A stretch of DNA of 64,000 bases from Thermodesulfomicrobium sp. WS (GTDB lineage Bacteria > Desulfobacterota > Desulfovibrionia > Desulfovibrionales > Desulfomicrobiaceae), in the NCBI RefSeq assembly GCF_027925145.1, contig NZ_AP027130.1, forward strand, positions 1,054,001 through 1,118,000. The letters are read 5' to 3'. Of this stretch, positions 45,028-53,513 are shown one piece after another; position 1 is the first letter of the stretch, and each line of letters begins with the position of its first letter. The position numbers and the translations under genes were made by a program. The notes under the pieces are model-generated. The model did no database searches, was not told where the DNA came from, and saw nothing but the letters and a program-made list of their open reading frames with translations.

Positions 45028-45888
45028 TCACAGGCCGTTTTCGTCCCAGATCCCTCCGTATACTTCCACAGTGGAAGTCACCTGGGGGATGAGGTCCAGG
45101 AGGAGGCTGGGATCGAAGCCTTTGGGCAGCGGCGTGGTCCAGAAGTCCGGGGGAGCGTCGGGAAAGAAGCTCATGCCTGCCTGGATGGCCATGTAGGTGC
45201 CGAGGCGCAGGAGCATGCGCACGTGGTCTGCGTCCGGCGGTGGGGAGAGGAGGTTTTCCGTGCAGTGCACGGCGAGTTCGGGAAAGTACCAGGCCCGCAG
45301 GAGGTTTGCCCCGGCCAGGGTGTGATCCCATCCGCCAAAGAGCTGCTGCTGGCGCTCCATGAGTTCGGGCATGGAGGCGGGCGGCGGGGTGAGCATCTGG
45401 CCGAAGGCGTCGGGAAAATTGTGCAGCAGGACGAGAAAGCCGATGGTATGGAGCGCCGCCAGCGGCGTCAGTACGGCGAATTCCTCTTGGGTGAGGCGGA
45501 AGTATGGGCCAAGGTGCATCTGCAGCAGTTCCACCGCCACGGATGTCCCCAGGCTTTGGGCCCACAGCTGGCGGAGGATGGTTTCGTGCTCGGGGTTTGG
45601 ACTTGAGAAGGCGTCGTGCAGCACCGTAAAGTAGAAAATCTTTTGGAATTCTTTGCGTCCCATGCGGATGATGGCGTCCTGCACATCGGTGATGGGGCGC
45701 AGGGGCATGAGGAACGGGGAGTTGGCATAGGCGAGCACGCGGCCGGTGAGCACCGGGTCGAGGCGGACGATGGCGGCGATCTCCGCGATTTCACTCTCCT
45801 CGCGGCCCAGGGCCTGGATGAGTTCCAGGGCTGTTGGGCGCATGGCCGGCAGGTGCAAATCCAGGGCGGCAGGGATGAGGATGCTCAT
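45028..45888 (-). CDS. HDOD domain protein
   Basis: This protein has 286 residues from the ATG at 45888, which has GGAG seven bases upstream; earlier in-frame codons lack a site. The pattern LPAMRPTALELIQALGREES, IAAIVRLDPVLTGRVLAYAN and DVQDAIIRMGRKEFQKIFYF is the HDOD fold, an HD-like helical domain with degenerate metal ligands used in signalling proteins. Such proteins often act in regulation of motility or stress, frequently with c-di-GMP pathways, but no fused output domain is present. The gene follows the YibE/F-like gene in the same direction, 108 bases away. Confidence 0.8.
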   Translation of the reverse strand: MSILIPAALDLHLPAMRPTALELIQALGREESEIAEIAAIVRLDPVLTGRVLAYANSPFLMPLRPITDVQDAIIRMGRKEFQKIFYFTVLHDAFSSPNPEHETILRQLWAQSLGTSVAVELLQMHLGPYFRLTQEEFAVLTPLAALHTIGFLVLLHNFPDAFGQMLTPPPASMPELMERQQQLFGGWDHTLAGANLLRAWYFPELAVHCTENLLSPPPDADHVRMLLRLGTYMAIQAGMSFFPDAPPDFWTTPLPKGFDPSLLLDLIPQVTSTVEVYGGIWDENGL

Positions 45889-45996
45889 GGCCGTGCTCCA
45901 AGGCTGATGAACCAGGCGTTCCCCTGTTGCCAGAGGGGCATACGTCCGCTTTGGCGACGGTGCCGGGTGAAGTCTTGGCGGCAATTGCGGGAAAAA

Positions 45997-47142
45997 TCAA
46001 TGCTGCGCTGCAGGGGGATGGAACCGCGGGCGCCGTGCCAGAAGTGTGGCCCCCACCAGGGCGGTGCACGGGGCCACGAGCACCATGCCAAAGCTCCCAA
46101 CCACGGTGCGCAGGACCTCGGCCGCCACGTAGGTGCTGTTCATGATGACTGCAAGGGGGATGCCCTGGGCCATGAGCAGCATGAGCAGGGCCGTGGCCGT
46201 GCCGGAATAGGCAAGAAGCAGGGTGGTGGTCATGGTCCCCACCACGGCTTGGCCCACGCGCAGCCCGGAACGCAAGAGCTGGCCGAAGGTGAGGGCGGGG
46301 TTGGCGGCAGCCACCTCGGCCATGCTGGTGGCCACGTCCATGGCCAGGTCCATGACCGCGCCGGAGCAGGCCAGAAAGATGGCGGCAAGGAAGATTTGGG
46401 TCAGGTCGAGGTGCCCCAAGCCCATGTGGAGCAAGGTCTCGGAGAAAGGAAGCACGCTGCCGTGCACCCGGAAGGCGGCGCCAAAAAGGAGCGCCATGGC
46501 GCAGGTGGTCAGGATCCCCAAAAGCGATCCCAGAAAGGCTACGGCCCCCCGGCGGGAAAGCCCGGCCACGAGGAAGATGATGGCCGCCAGGAGTACCGTG
46601 GTGACCAGGAGGGTCACGAAAATGGGGTCCCAGCCGGAAAGCAGTGCCGGCACCAGGAGTTTCCAGAGGGCATAGGCGGAAAACACGAAAGAAAGGAGCG
46701 CCTTGGCCCCGGTCCAGCCGGCAAAGACAATGAGCGCCAGGGCAAAGAGGCCAAAGAGCGCAAGCTCCACGTCGAGGCGGTAGAAGTCGTGGGCCACGGC
46801 CACACTGATGTCGCCCTGGTCATCGAGGGTGAGCACCGTCAGGACGCGGTCACCCACGTGGAAGCGCTTGTCGAGCTCGAGCTTGCCGAGGATTTCGTTA
46901 TGGGCGGTGACTGTTCGGCCGGCAAAGGGGCCGTCGAGAAGCTCCACGGTCACGGACTGGATGCCTGTGGTCACGGGCCCGAGAGTGCGGACCCGGCTGT
47001 CATCGGTGGCAATGACCTTGCCCTGGCTGCGGAGGCTTCGGGCCGGGCCGCGGGAGTCGAACCCCGTGGGCAGGAGGTGGAGCACCAGGGTTGCCAGGGT
47101 GATGACCAGACAGAAGAGGGAGTCACGGCGGGTGGAGCGCAT
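45997..47142 (-). CDS. YibE/F-like polytopic membrane protein
   Basis: This is a 381-residue protein with an N-terminal membrane anchor, then a soluble region of about 100 residues (VTVELLDGPFAGRTVTAHNE, HVGDRVLTVLTLDD). Seven or so membrane segments follow, including FLACSGAVMDLAMDVATSMA and SGTATALLMLLMAQGIPLAV, the signature stretches of the YibE/F family. The biochemical role of this family is unknown. The gene follows the alkaline phosphatase gene at a 54-base distance, and a perfect 10-bp stem-loop lies just before its start. No good ribosome site is visible. Confidence 0.8.
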   Translation of the reverse strand: MRSTRRDSLFCLVITLATLVLHLLPTGFDSRGPARSLRSQGKVIATDDSRVRTLGPVTTGIQSVTVELLDGPFAGRTVTAHNEILGKLELDKRFHVGDRVLTVLTLDDQGDISVAVAHDFYRLDVELALFGLFALALIVFAGWTGAKALLSFVFSAYALWKLLVPALLSGWDPIFVTLLVTTVLLAAIIFLVAGLSRRGAVAFLGSLLGILTTCAMALLFGAAFRVHGSVLPFSETLLHMGLGHLDLTQIFLAAIFLACSGAVMDLAMDVATSMAEVAAANPALTFGQLLRSGLRVGQAVVGTMTTTLLLAYSGTATALLMLLMAQGIPLAVIMNSTYVAAEVLRTVVGSFGMVLVAPCTALVGATLLARRPRFHPPAAQH

Positions 47143-47152
47143 GGGATGGCAG

Positions 47153-47185
47153 GCGGGCCCGGAACGGACGGGGTGCCGGGCCCGC
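47153..47185 (-). promoter_or_regulatory. Perfect 10-bp stem-loop ahead of the YibE/F-like start
   Basis: GCGGGCCCGG at 47153-47162 and CCGGGCCCGC at 47176-47185 are perfect inverted repeats around a 13-base loop. They sit between the alkaline phosphatase stop and the YibE/F-like start. No T-tract follows on the minus strand, so it is not a classical rho-independent terminator. It ends 10 bases before the start codon, where a ribosome site would be, and could limit translation or stabilise RNA ends. Confidence 0.55.
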
Positions 47186-47196
47186 GGGTAAGGATG

Positions 47197-48741
47197 TTAG
47201 CGGGTAGCCACGGCCTTGGAGAGGCCAAGGGCGCGGGTGAATTTGTCGAAGAAGGCGGTATTGTCGTAGTAGCCGGCAAAAGCCTCGGCGCCGACGCCCG
47301 TGGCGGTGGTGATGACCGGCACCCCGGTGTGCGAATACGAGGTCCAGCCGATGCCGGCCTTGGCGTTGAGGATATGGGTGAGGGTCACGGTGAAGGGCTC
47401 ATAGCTGCCGTAGAGCAGGTAGTCGCGGGAACCCTCGTCGATCTTGCCGTTCTGCATGCTGCGGGCAAAGGCGGCCTTGAGGTCGGCGAGTTCGTAATCC
47501 TTGAGGAAGAGGTCGTACTTGCCTTGGACCTGCTTGGCGTATTCCTTGTCCGAGGCCGCCTTGGCCATGTCCGCCATCTCTTCGGCCGTGGGCACCTTGA
47601 GACCGAAGTGGGCGGTGATGAGCTCCGCTGCTTCCTCGAAGCTCCCTTGGGGATGCGCCTTGCGCCAGGCGTCGAAAATTTCGTCGAAGGCCACGTACGA
47701 GACCTTCTGCTGGGTGAGGTTCTTGAGATAGGTGGCGTACTTGGTGCCCGCAAAGCCAATGGACATGCCGCCGGTCTCGTGGTCGCCGGTGACCACGATG
47801 AGGGTTTCCTTGGGGTGCTTGGCGGCGAACTCCAGGGCCTTGCCCACGGCCTTCTCCAAGGCGAGCATGTCGTGGATGGCGCTGGCGGCGTCGTTGGCAT
47901 GGCAGGCCCAGTCCACCTTGCCGCTTTCCACCATCAGAAAAAAGCCCTTGGGATTGTCGAGCATCTCGATCCCCTTGGCGGTGAGATCCGCCAGGGTGAG
48001 GTCTTCGGGGGTCGTGTCGATGCTGTAGGGCATGGCCGCCTCGTCCTGCAGGCGCGGTGCGATCACCACCGCCTTGGTGCCGGGCGTGAGGGACGCAAAT
48101 CCCTGCCGGTCACGTACGAGGGTGTATCCCGCCTTGGTGATGGCCTCGAAGACGTTTTCTTTGGGGCCGTCGCCCTTGGCCTTCTTGCCTTCGGGGTCCA
48201 GCAGGCCGCCGCCGGCAAAGTAGTCGAAGCCGCTCTGGGCGAGTTCCAGGCCGATTTCGTAATAGTTCTTGCGGCTTGGCTGATGGGCGTAGAAGGCGGC
48301 TGGAGTCGCGTGATCCAGGGAGACGGTGGTAACGATCCCTACCTTGAAGCCGGCCGCCTTGGCCATCTCGGCGAAGGTACGCACAGGCTTGCCCTCCGAG
48401 TCCACCCCGAGGCCGGCATTGTAGGTTTTCACGCCACAGGCCATGGCCGTGGCCGCAGCCGCGGAGTCGGTGATGAGGCTCTCGCTGGAGTAGGTGGTGG
48501 TCAGTCCCTGTGCGGGGAACTGGGTGAAGTTGAGCTGCTCGATGCCGGGTTGCGCGGTTTTTCCCGCGAGCAGGGCCTTATAGGCCTCGGTGACGTTGAT
48601 TTGCGAGGCGCTCATGCCATCGCCGATGAAAAGGAACACATACTTGGCCTGGCCCGCCATGGCTGCGGTGCACACCAGCACCTGGAGCAGCAGGGCACAG
48701 AAGAGGCGGGCGGCTGCCTGGGACCAGATGGAAGAACGCAT
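47197..48741 (-). CDS. Alkaline phosphatase, periplasmic
   Basis: This is a 514-residue phosphomonoesterase of the PhoA family. A signal peptide of about 28 residues (RLFCALLLQVLVCTAAMA) directs export. FLFIGDGMS provides the first metal ligand, and SLITDSAAAATAMACGVKTY contains the nucleophilic serine. GIVTTVSLDHATPAAFYAH, LMVESGKVDWACHANDA and IVVTGDHETGG carry the remaining metal ligands. It releases phosphate from organic esters in the periplasm. AGGAGGTTTCC precedes the ATG. No Pho-box could be identified with confidence upstream, so phosphate control is only presumed. Confidence 0.93.
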   Translation of the reverse strand: MRSSIWSQAAARLFCALLLQVLVCTAAMAGQAKYVFLFIGDGMSASQINVTEAYKALLAGKTAQPGIEQLNFTQFPAQGLTTTYSSESLITDSAAAATAMACGVKTYNAGLGVDSEGKPVRTFAEMAKAAGFKVGIVTTVSLDHATPAAFYAHQPSRKNYYEIGLELAQSGFDYFAGGGLLDPEGKKAKGDGPKENVFEAITKAGYTLVRDRQGFASLTPGTKAVVIAPRLQDEAAMPYSIDTTPEDLTLADLTAKGIEMLDNPKGFFLMVESGKVDWACHANDAASAIHDMLALEKAVGKALEFAAKHPKETLIVVTGDHETGGMSIGFAGTKYATYLKNLTQQKVSYVAFDEIFDAWRKAHPQGSFEEAAELITAHFGLKVPTAEEMADMAKAASDKEYAKQVQGKYDLFLKDYELADLKAAFARSMQNGKIDEGSRDYLLYGSYEPFTVTLTHILNAKAGIGWTSYSHTGVPVITTATGVGAEAFAGYYDNTAFFDKFTRALGLSKAVATR

Positions 48742-48834
48742 GGAAACCTCCTGGAAAAAATGGTGGCAACAACGCCGCCCCTTAAAGGGCAGGCCTGTGG
48801 CGCCTGAGCGGCGGTTTGGAGACGTTCGTGCAAC

Positions 48835-48857
48835 AAAAAACCCGGCCTTGGGCCGGG
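48835..48857 (-). terminator. Rho-independent terminator
   Basis: On the minus strand CCCGGCC-CAA-GGCCGGG (48857-48841) is followed by six T (48840-48835). It lies 12 bases after the stop of the zinc-finger gene and separates it from the alkaline phosphatase gene. Confidence 0.9.
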
Positions 48858-48869
48858 CTCGGGGGCGCG

Positions 48870-49172
48870 CTAGGATTTGCGCACGCTCTTGTTGATGGTT
48901 TCCATGAGCTGGGCCACCAGCTCGGGGTGCTGCTGCTCACCGCCGGCGGCCTTGGGCCAGCGCAGGCGATGGTAGGAGATGGTCGCCTTGGCGGCCAATT
49001 GGTGGACACGGGAGATGAGGACCTCTATGGTCTCTTCCGACAGGAAGACATGGCCGCAGGCTGCACACTGCAGGGCCGGGACTTCCTCGAAGCAGAAAAG
49101 CTGGTTGCGGCATTCCATCTGATGATTGACCAAGGCTTCGTGCATTTCCTGGCCGCATTTGACGCATTGCAT
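48870..49172 (-). CDS. YgiT-type zinc-finger protein
   Basis: This is a 100-residue protein. The ATG at 49172 follows CAGGAGGAAACGCC; further in-frame upstream codons have no site. MQCVKCGQEMHEALVNHQ and LQCAACGHVFLSEETIEVLI give two CxxC pairs as in YgiT/MqsA zinc-finger domains. An uncharacterised helical tail follows. In true MqsRA modules an RNase toxin gene is adjacent and a HTH is fused; neither is seen here, so an antitoxin role is not supported. It is divergent from the dehydrogenase gene at 49283 and ended by a strong terminator. Confidence 0.75.
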   Translation of the reverse strand: MQCVKCGQEMHEALVNHQMECRNQLFCFEEVPALQCAACGHVFLSEETIEVLISRVHQLAAKATISYHRLRWPKAAGGEQQHPELVAQLMETINKSVRKS

Positions 49173-49230
49173 GGCGTTTCCTCCTGGGCGAAAATGGGAA
49201 GTGACTTTGTAATGCCGGCGGTAGGCCTTG

Positions 49231-49247
49231 GCAAGCGCTCCGCTTGC
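49231..49247. promoter_or_regulatory. Inverted repeat in the divergent intergenic region
   Basis: GCAAGCG-CTC-CGCTTGC is a perfect 7-bp inverted repeat with a 3-base spacer. It is placed 35 bases before the dehydrogenase start and 58 bases before the zinc-finger gene start. No T-run follows in either direction, so an operator or a weak hairpin is more likely than a terminator. Confidence 0.45.
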
Positions 49248-49282
49248 GGGAAACAATAAAATTCAATATATTTGGAGGTATT

Positions 49283-50173
49283 ATGCGCGTTGGTTGGATT
49301 GGCGCCGGTGTCATGGGGAGTTCCATGTGCGGGCATGTGCTCCGGGCCGGGCACGAGGTGTACGTGTATACCCGCACCAAGGCGTCGGCTGACGGCTTGC
49401 TGGCCGCGGGCGCGCATTGGTGTGCCTCTCCGGCTGAGGTGGCCCAAAAGAGCGAGGTGGTGGTCAGCATCGTGGGCTACCCCCATGATGTGCGCGCCAT
49501 TTACCTGGAAGACGGGGGCGTTGTGGCCAGCGCCGCGCCGGGGACCGTGCTGGTGGACATGACGACATCGAGTCCGTCCTTGGCGCAGGAGATCGCGGCC
49601 GCGGCTGCCGCCCGTGGCATCGACGCCCTGGACGCCCCGGTGTCCGGGGGCGATGTGGGGGCGCGCAACGCCACGCTCTCCATCATGGTGGGCGGCGAGG
49701 CCCAGGCCCTGGAGCGGGTGCGGCCTGTCTTGTCCTGCATGGGTTCCACCATCCGCCACATGGGGCCGGCAGGGGCGGGGCAGCACACCAAGGTGTGCAA
49801 TCAGATGCTCATCGCCGGGACCATGATCGGCATGGTGGAGTCGCTCCTCTATGCCGTATCCGCCGGGCTTTCCATGGAGGATGTCATTGCCGTCATCGGC
49901 AGTGGCGCCGCGGGCTGCTGGTCCGTGAACAACCTCGGGCCGCGCATTGCCCGGGGGGACTTCGATCCCGGGTTTTTCGTCAAGCATTTTGTCAAGGACA
50001 TGGGCATTGCCCTGGAGGAATGCCGACGCATGGGGCTTTTCGTCCCGGGGCTTGCCCTGGTGGAACAGCTCTATCAGGCCGCCATGGCGCAAGGATATGC
50101 CCATCTGGGGACCCAGTCGCTGTACAAGGTGCTGTGCGCCATGAGCGGCCGCCGGGAAGACGGCAGCAAATAA
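49283..50173 (+). CDS. 3-hydroxyisobutyrate dehydrogenase family oxidoreductase
   Basis: This 296-residue enzyme starts at ATG 49283 after TTTGGAGG. The N-terminal Rossmann motif is VGWIGAGVMGSSMCGHVLRA. VDMTTSSPSLAQEI and DAPVSGGDVGARNATLSIMV are the family's substrate and signature segments, and GAGQHTKVCNQ contains the catalytic lysine. Members reduce or oxidise beta-hydroxy acids (3-hydroxyisobutyrate, tartronate semialdehyde, glyoxylate/succinic semialdehyde) with NAD(P). The exact substrate is not decided. It sits just upstream of the hybrid kinase gene, 10 bases away, so the two may be co-transcribed. Confidence 0.88.
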   Translation: MRVGWIGAGVMGSSMCGHVLRAGHEVYVYTRTKASADGLLAAGAHWCASPAEVAQKSEVVVSIVGYPHDVRAIYLEDGGVVASAAPGTVLVDMTTSSPSLAQEIAAAAAARGIDALDAPVSGGDVGARNATLSIMVGGEAQALERVRPVLSCMGSTIRHMGPAGAGQHTKVCNQMLIAGTMIGMVESLLYAVSAGLSMEDVIAVIGSGAAGCWSVNNLGPRIARGDFDPGFFVKHFVKDMGIALEECRRMGLFVPGLALVEQLYQAAMAQGYAHLGTQSLYKVLCAMSGRREDGSK

Positions 50174-50183
50174 GAGGACGCCG

Positions 50184-53100
50184 ATGCGTTGGCTATGGAT
50201 CGTTGTGCTGCTTCTTGGCAGTGTCCCGGCACGCGCCAGTGATATTCGCAATATCCTGTTTCTCAATTCCTACCACAGTGGATACACGTGGTCGGACACC
50301 ATCATGGACGGCGCCCGGCAGACGCTTCTGGCAGCGCGCAAGGATGTCTATATCCAGATGGAGTTCATGGATACCAAACGCTTTGCCGATGCCCGGCATC
50401 TGGAAGAGCTGTACCAATATTACCGCTCCAAGTTCGCGGGGATCACGTTTGATGTGATCCTCGCTTCCGACAATGCGGCCTACGATTTTGTCCAGCGCTA
50501 CGGCGATGAACTCTTCCCCGGGACACCGGTGGTCTTTTGCGGGGTGAACGATGTCGCCCCCAGGGAGGTCCTGCATCGGGAGCGCACCACGGGCGTGCTC
50601 GAAGAATTCGACATGGAGGCCAATGTGCGCCTCATGCGGGAGTTTTTCCCCAACCGGCATCGCTTGGTGGTCATTGGCGACCAAAGTGTCACCGGTGTGG
50701 CCATTGCCAACCAGGTCCGGGCGGCTCTTGCCCGCAATGCCATCCCCATGGAGGTGGAGTTCTGGGCGGAATATACCCTGGAGGATCTGCTGGCGCGCAT
50801 CCGCCTGCGCGCCGCAGACAGTGTGTTCTTTTTTATCCCATTCTACAAAGTCATTGGAAATTCCGTATATTCTGCCCAGGATCTTTTGCGTATCGTGTGG
50901 CAGCAGACACGGGCCCCCTTTTTCAGCGCCTGGAATTTTCTCCTGGGTCATGGCCTTGTGGGCGGAAAGCTTTTGGACGGCTTTGCCCATGGGGCCCAGG
51001 CCGCCCAGATGGTCCTGCGGATCTTGGAGGGCGAGAGCCCGGCGCGCATCCCGGTCGTTTCCGGCGCCACGGACCGCTACCGCTTCGACTACCGCATCCT
51101 TCAAGAGCTGGCCATCGGCACGGACCGCTTGCCTGCGGGAAGCGAGCTCATCAACGAGCCGCCGGCCTTCTACTCCATTGATCGCCGCCAATTTTGGACC
51201 ATCATCGTCTCCTTGGTGGTGCTCCTCTGCATCCTGGTGCTGTTGGTGGTCAATATCCTCGAGCGCCGCCAGGCGGAGCGGCGGCTGCGCGAGCAGGTGG
51301 CCTTTCTCGGCACCCTCATGCGGGCCCTGCCGCTTCCCATCTACATCACCGACGCCCGGGGCGCCATTCAGGCGGTCAATCCGGCCTTTGAAACCTGGTT
51401 CGGGGTGGATGCGGCAAATCTCGATGCCTTGCGCCCGGACGTGCGTGAGCAGCTGACGCAGCCGCGTTTTGCACCCTACGAAACCGAGCTCCCCTACCAT
51501 GACGGCTCTGCGCGCTCGGTGGTGCTCCACAAGGCTGCGGCGGCCACGGCCAACCTGGGGATTGTGGGCGCGATTCACGACATCACCGAGCGCAAACGCG
51601 CGGAAAACGACCTGCGTCTGGCGGAGGAAAAGTACCGCGGCATCTTCGAGAACTCGGCCCTGGGCATCTTCCGCACCACCCCCGACGGCCGCTGGCTGGA
51701 CGCCAACCCAGCCTTGGCGCGGATGCTCGGCTACGCGTCGGCGGCAGATCTCATGCTCGCCCATCCCAACATCGCCTCCCTCTATTTGGCCGAGGAGGAC
51801 CGCCGGCGCATCGTGGAACTCTACCAGCGCTCCCACGGCTTGGTGGAGGCGGAGATCCAGTTCCGCCACCGTCATGGCGAGGTCATCATCGCCAACCTCA
51901 ATGCCCGGTCCGTGCGCCACGAGGATGGCTCCATTTCCCACTTTGAAGGCTTCCTCGAGGACGTCACCGCCAAGAAGGCCGCAGAGCGTGCCCTGGCCGC
52001 CTCGGAGGAGATGCTCCAGCTGGTGCTCAATACCATCCCCCAATTGGTGGACTGGAAGGACCGGTCGCTGCGCTTTTTGGGCGCCAACCGCCGGTTTCTC
52101 CAATTTATGGGGCTTTCCGAGGTGGGCGAACTCGTGGGCCGCACGTACCGGCAAGTGGCCACGGATCCTTCCTGGGTGGAGGTGGTGGACGAGCTCGACC
52201 GCCAGGTCATGGAATCGGGCGAGCCCCTCTATGGCGTGCGACGGCAGACCAGAAACGCCGCCGGCGAGGAAGTGGTCCTGTTGGTGAGCAAGGTGCCGCT
52301 GCACGATGCCCGGGGCCAGACCGTGGGAGTGCTCAGCACGGCGGAAGACGTCACCGCCGTGGCCCGGCTGGAGCGCCAGCTCATGCAATCCCAGAAAATG
52401 GAGGCCATTGGCACGCTCGCCGGTGGTATTGCCCATGATTTCAATAACATTCTTACCTCCATCATGAACTCCACCGAGCTTGCCTTGGAAGACGTGCCTG
52501 CCGGTTCCTTGGTTTCCCAAGATCTAGAGCGGAGCCTGCGCGCCGCGCAGCGGGGCAGCCGGCTGGTCAAGCAGCTTTTGGCCTTCAGCCGGCCGTCCAA
52601 GGAGGGGTTTGAGCCCACGGACGTGCGCGAGGTGGTGGCGGAATGCGTGGCCTTGGTGCGGGCGTCGGTGCCGCGCACCATCACGGTGGAATCGCATCTT
52701 GAAGAGGACGTCCCCTTGTGTTTGGCTGACCCCACCGGCGTGCATCAGGTGGCCATGAATCTTTTGACCAACGCCTACCAGGCCATTGGCGCTCGGACGG
52801 GGCATATCGCCGTGGGGGTGCGGCGCTGTTTTCTCGACGCCACGGCCGCGGCCCCGTTGGGCGTGGAGGAAGGCTCCTACGTGGTGCTCTGGGTGCGCGA
52901 CGATGGTCCGGGGCTTGCGCCGGAGATCGTGGACAAGATCTTCGACCCCTTCTTCACCACCAAAGGCAAAGGCGAGGGCACCGGGCTTGGGCTCGCGGTC
53001 GTGCATGGCATTGTGCACAACCACCGCGGTGGTATCCAGGTGCAGAGCACTCCGTATGTGGCCACGGAGTTTGCGGTGTTCTTCCCTTCCCTTGGGGATG

Positions 53101-53513
53101 TGTGTCTTTTGGAGAGCGCGCGGCCGTCTCAGGAAATCCAGGGCTCGGAGATCGTGGTCTTTGTGGAGGATGACGAAGACCAGCTGGAGACCATCCCGCG
53201 CATGCTCCGGCAATTGGGATACACCGTGCACGCCTTCGCCGACGGGGCGAGTGCCCTTGCCGCCTTGCGCCAGGGGCTTTCCGCTCAGGTGGTGGTGACG
53301 GACTTCGACATGCCGCAGATGACGGGGGTGGAACTGGCGCGCTCGCTTTTCGAGGCAGGGCTGCGGCTTCCGGTCATCTTGATTTCCGGGCGCATTCAAG
53401 AAAAACACCCGGCCTTTACGCACGTCGAAACCGTACTTCCCAAACCGTACAACCGTGAACAATTGGCCGGGGCCATCCGGCGCGCTGTGGAGCGAGAGAC
53501 GTCATGGCGGTAG
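50184..53513 (+). CDS. Hybrid sensor histidine kinase with ABC-substrate-binding-type sensor, PAS domains and receiver
   Basis: This is a 1,109-residue membrane kinase. A signal peptide (1-18) is followed by a periplasmic domain of the ABC_sub_bind type (FLNSYHSGYTWSDTI, FDVILASDNAAYDFV, TPVVFCGVNDV) up to about 300. One membrane segment lies at 335-360. About three PAS domains (370-730) precede the HisKA box LAGGIAHDFNNILTSI (His 751). The ATPase domain shows DDGPGLAPEIVDKIF and GEGTGLGLAVVHGIV. A C-terminal receiver has TDFDMPQM with Asp 1040. The sensor resembles those binding amino-acid-like ligands, but the ligand is unknown. It overlaps the regulator gene by 10 bases. Confidence 0.92.
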   Translation: MRWLWIVVLLLGSVPARASDIRNILFLNSYHSGYTWSDTIMDGARQTLLAARKDVYIQMEFMDTKRFADARHLEELYQYYRSKFAGITFDVILASDNAAYDFVQRYGDELFPGTPVVFCGVNDVAPREVLHRERTTGVLEEFDMEANVRLMREFFPNRHRLVVIGDQSVTGVAIANQVRAALARNAIPMEVEFWAEYTLEDLLARIRLRAADSVFFFIPFYKVIGNSVYSAQDLLRIVWQQTRAPFFSAWNFLLGHGLVGGKLLDGFAHGAQAAQMVLRILEGESPARIPVVSGATDRYRFDYRILQELAIGTDRLPAGSELINEPPAFYSIDRRQFWTIIVSLVVLLCILVLLVVNILERRQAERRLREQVAFLGTLMRALPLPIYITDARGAIQAVNPAFETWFGVDAANLDALRPDVREQLTQPRFAPYETELPYHDGSARSVVLHKAAAATANLGIVGAIHDITERKRAENDLRLAEEKYRGIFENSALGIFRTTPDGRWLDANPALARMLGYASAADLMLAHPNIASLYLAEEDRRRIVELYQRSHGLVEAEIQFRHRHGEVIIANLNARSVRHEDGSISHFEGFLEDVTAKKAAERALAASEEMLQLVLNTIPQLVDWKDRSLRFLGANRRFLQFMGLSEVGELVGRTYRQVATDPSWVEVVDELDRQVMESGEPLYGVRRQTRNAAGEEVVLLVSKVPLHDARGQTVGVLSTAEDVTAVARLERQLMQSQKMEAIGTLAGGIAHDFNNILTSIMNSTELALEDVPAGSLVSQDLERSLRAAQRGSRLVKQLLAFSRPSKEGFEPTDVREVVAECVALVRASVPRTITVESHLEEDVPLCLADPTGVHQVAMNLLTNAYQAIGARTGHIAVGVRRCFLDATAAAPLGVEEGSYVVLWVRDDGPGLAPEIVDKIFDPFFTTKGKGEGTGLGLAVVHGIVHNHRGGIQVQSTPYVATEFAVFFPSLGDVCLLESARPSQEIQGSEIVVFVEDDEDQLETIPRMLRQLGYTVHAFADGASALAALRQGLSAQVVVTDFDMPQMTGVELARSLFEAGLRLPVILISGRIQEKHPAFTHVETVLPKPYNREQLAGAIRRAVERETSWR

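Noticed and set aside
45616-48807. A 1,063-codon open frame on the plus strand opposite the HDOD, YibE/F and phosphatase genes
   Set aside because: It is Gly/His/Glu-rich with no recognisable domain and lies opposite three well-supported genes. Shadow coding.
49244-49272. A -35/-10 pair (TTGCGG, 17 bases, TATATT) before the dehydrogenase gene
   Set aside because: Transcription would begin after the obvious ribosome site, giving an almost leaderless RNA. The match is probably chance in an AT-rich patch.
48870-49282. An MqsRA-like toxin-antitoxin module
   Set aside because: The zinc-finger protein resembles the YgiT/MqsA N-terminus, but there is no adjacent RNase-toxin gene and no HTH domain in the protein.
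50193-52520. A 775-codon minus-strand frame opposite the hybrid kinase
   Set aside because: No motif, and the plus strand has an unambiguous kinase. Shadow coding in GC-rich DNA.
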